Assembly (NCBI RefSeq): GCF_003248605.1
Contig: NZ_QFPF01000003.1
Coordinates: 25,124-89,123, forward strand
Reading direction: 5' to 3'
Source of the DNA: Microbacterium sp.
Lineage (GTDB): Bacteria > Actinomycetota > Actinomycetes > Actinomycetales > Microbacteriaceae
Length of the DNA: 64,000 nt
Made by a program: the position numbers and the translations under genes. How positions within the stretch are numbered: position 1 is the stretch's first letter; every line of letters starts with the position of its first letter. Of this stretch, positions 63,656 to 64,000 are shown in pieces. The notes under the pieces are model-generated. The model searched no databases, was not told the DNA's origin, and worked only from the letters and a program-made list of their open reading frames with translations.

Positions 63656-63767
63656 CGGGGCGGCTCCTTGGTGCGGGGTGGGACGTCACACGGGCCGGGG
63701 TGCGGCGGGTGCGGGATCGAGGCGGCACAGACACTCCGCGACCTCGACGAGGCGTCACCCCACGGGG

Positions 63768-63968
63768 GCGAGCTTCAAGGGCAACTTCTTCGGCAAAGTC
63801 GTCGGCGACCCGTGGATCATGCCGGGTCTCTTCGTGCTCGATCGCACCCGCGGCGTTCGCTACCGCCACGAGTTCCGCCACCAGGGCGACCACCCGGTCT
63901 GGTCGAAGCTGGTGTCGATGATCTCACCGCCAACCGAACCGACCTGCCCCGCGATGGCGCTGGTGTGA
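63768..63968 (+). pseudogene. C-terminal remnant of an AhpC/TSA-type redoxin
   Basis: The frame from 63768 reads FKGNFFGKVVGDPWIMPG, then LFVLDRTRGVRYRHEFRHQG and DHPVWSKL. This is the C-terminal end of a peroxiredoxin/thioredoxin-fold protein (SelL-related redoxin type). No N-terminal part with the active-site Cys motif precedes it: the upstream in-frame DNA is antisense to the MFS gene. The tail after WSKL (SPPTEPTCPAMALV) looks different. Likely a truncated pseudogene. Rest of 63656-64000 holds nothing else I can support. Confidence 0.55.
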
Positions 63969-63976
63969 CAAACGGT

Positions 63977-64000
63977 GGCACAGGCATTCCTGCCTGTGTC
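63977..64000 (+). terminator. Hairpin at the window end
   Basis: GGCACAGGCA pairs with TGCCTGTGTC around a TTCC loop (one G-T pair). It follows the redoxin remnant and may have been its terminator. The window ends here. Confidence 0.5.

Overview
The window is high-GC, gene-dense DNA from an actinobacterium, most likely a Microbacterium or close Microbacteriaceae relative. The evidence is strong GC3 codon bias, frequent GTG starts, TANNNT -10 boxes placed 6-7 bases before start codons (leaderless transcripts), the enolase / FtsB-like / DUF501 / subtilase / NDH-2 gene order, and lineage-typical families (DUF4307, DUF4245, Mfd, class II fructose-bisphosphatase, dodecin). Nearly all of it is chromosomal housekeeping. 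I see no prophage, insertion sequence, integrase, CRISPR array or classical defence island.

Layout. 1-1.5 kb: end of an ABC efflux permease and its ATPase. 1.7-10.6 kb: a sugar-acid island with 6-phosphogluconate dehydrogenase, KDPG aldolase, an FGGY kinase, a D-2-hydroxyacid dehydrogenase, a FadR-type GntR regulator, a GntP permease, an IdnO-like SDR and an IdnD-like dehydrogenase. Two matching inverted repeats (AAnGAT-N3-ATCnTT) are probably the GntR operators. 10.6-18.1 kb: bL25, Pth, two membrane proteins, Mfd and a gamma-carbonic-anhydrase-like protein. 18.3-26.1 kb: PEP carboxylase, NhaA, MazG, HisS, an SGNH hydrolase and an O-methyltransferase. 26.2-31.6 kb: enolase, a divisome-type protein, DUF501, a subtilase, NDH-2 and a tRNA with a UAA anticodon. 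32-39.8 kb: TerC behind a probable yybP-ykoY Mn2+ riboswitch, LemA, a YcaQ-like protein, an AI-2E-type permease, threonine dehydratase, GreA and DUF4307. 39.9-49.9 kb: a hemolysin-III-like protein, UppS, a class V aminotransferase without its lysine, PIN-PhoH, a structured C-rich RNA candidate, a two-component system, fumarase, beta-carbonic anhydrase and DUF4245. 49.9-59.4 kb: ExoVII, IspH, a MOSC protein, FBP aldolase and FBPase (divergent), RmuC, a DEDD exonuclease and YchF. 59.4-64 kb: small or degenerate proteins, a DJ-1-like protein, a Cys-rich 41-residue peptide, dodecin, an MFS drug exporter and a redoxin remnant.

The genes outline central carbon metabolism (gluconate to the pentose phosphate pathway, lower glycolysis and gluconeogenesis through eno/fba/glpX, anaplerosis through ppc supported by carbonic anhydrases, fumarase, NDH-2), plus DNA repair, isoprenoid supply and cell-envelope maintenance.

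The most unusual content is non-coding. There is a cloverleaf-like element with three C-rich hairpin loops at 44.8-44.94 kb (possible 6C-type sRNA). A dispersed palindromic repeat family (six copies of TGTCCCA...TTTCTGTCGC / GCGACAGAAA...TGGGACA) sits in four intergenic regions, alongside several unrelated long inverted repeats, one with perfect 29-base arms. A 30-bp repeat unit is duplicated in frame inside mazG. Several proteins lack a hallmark catalytic or structural residue.
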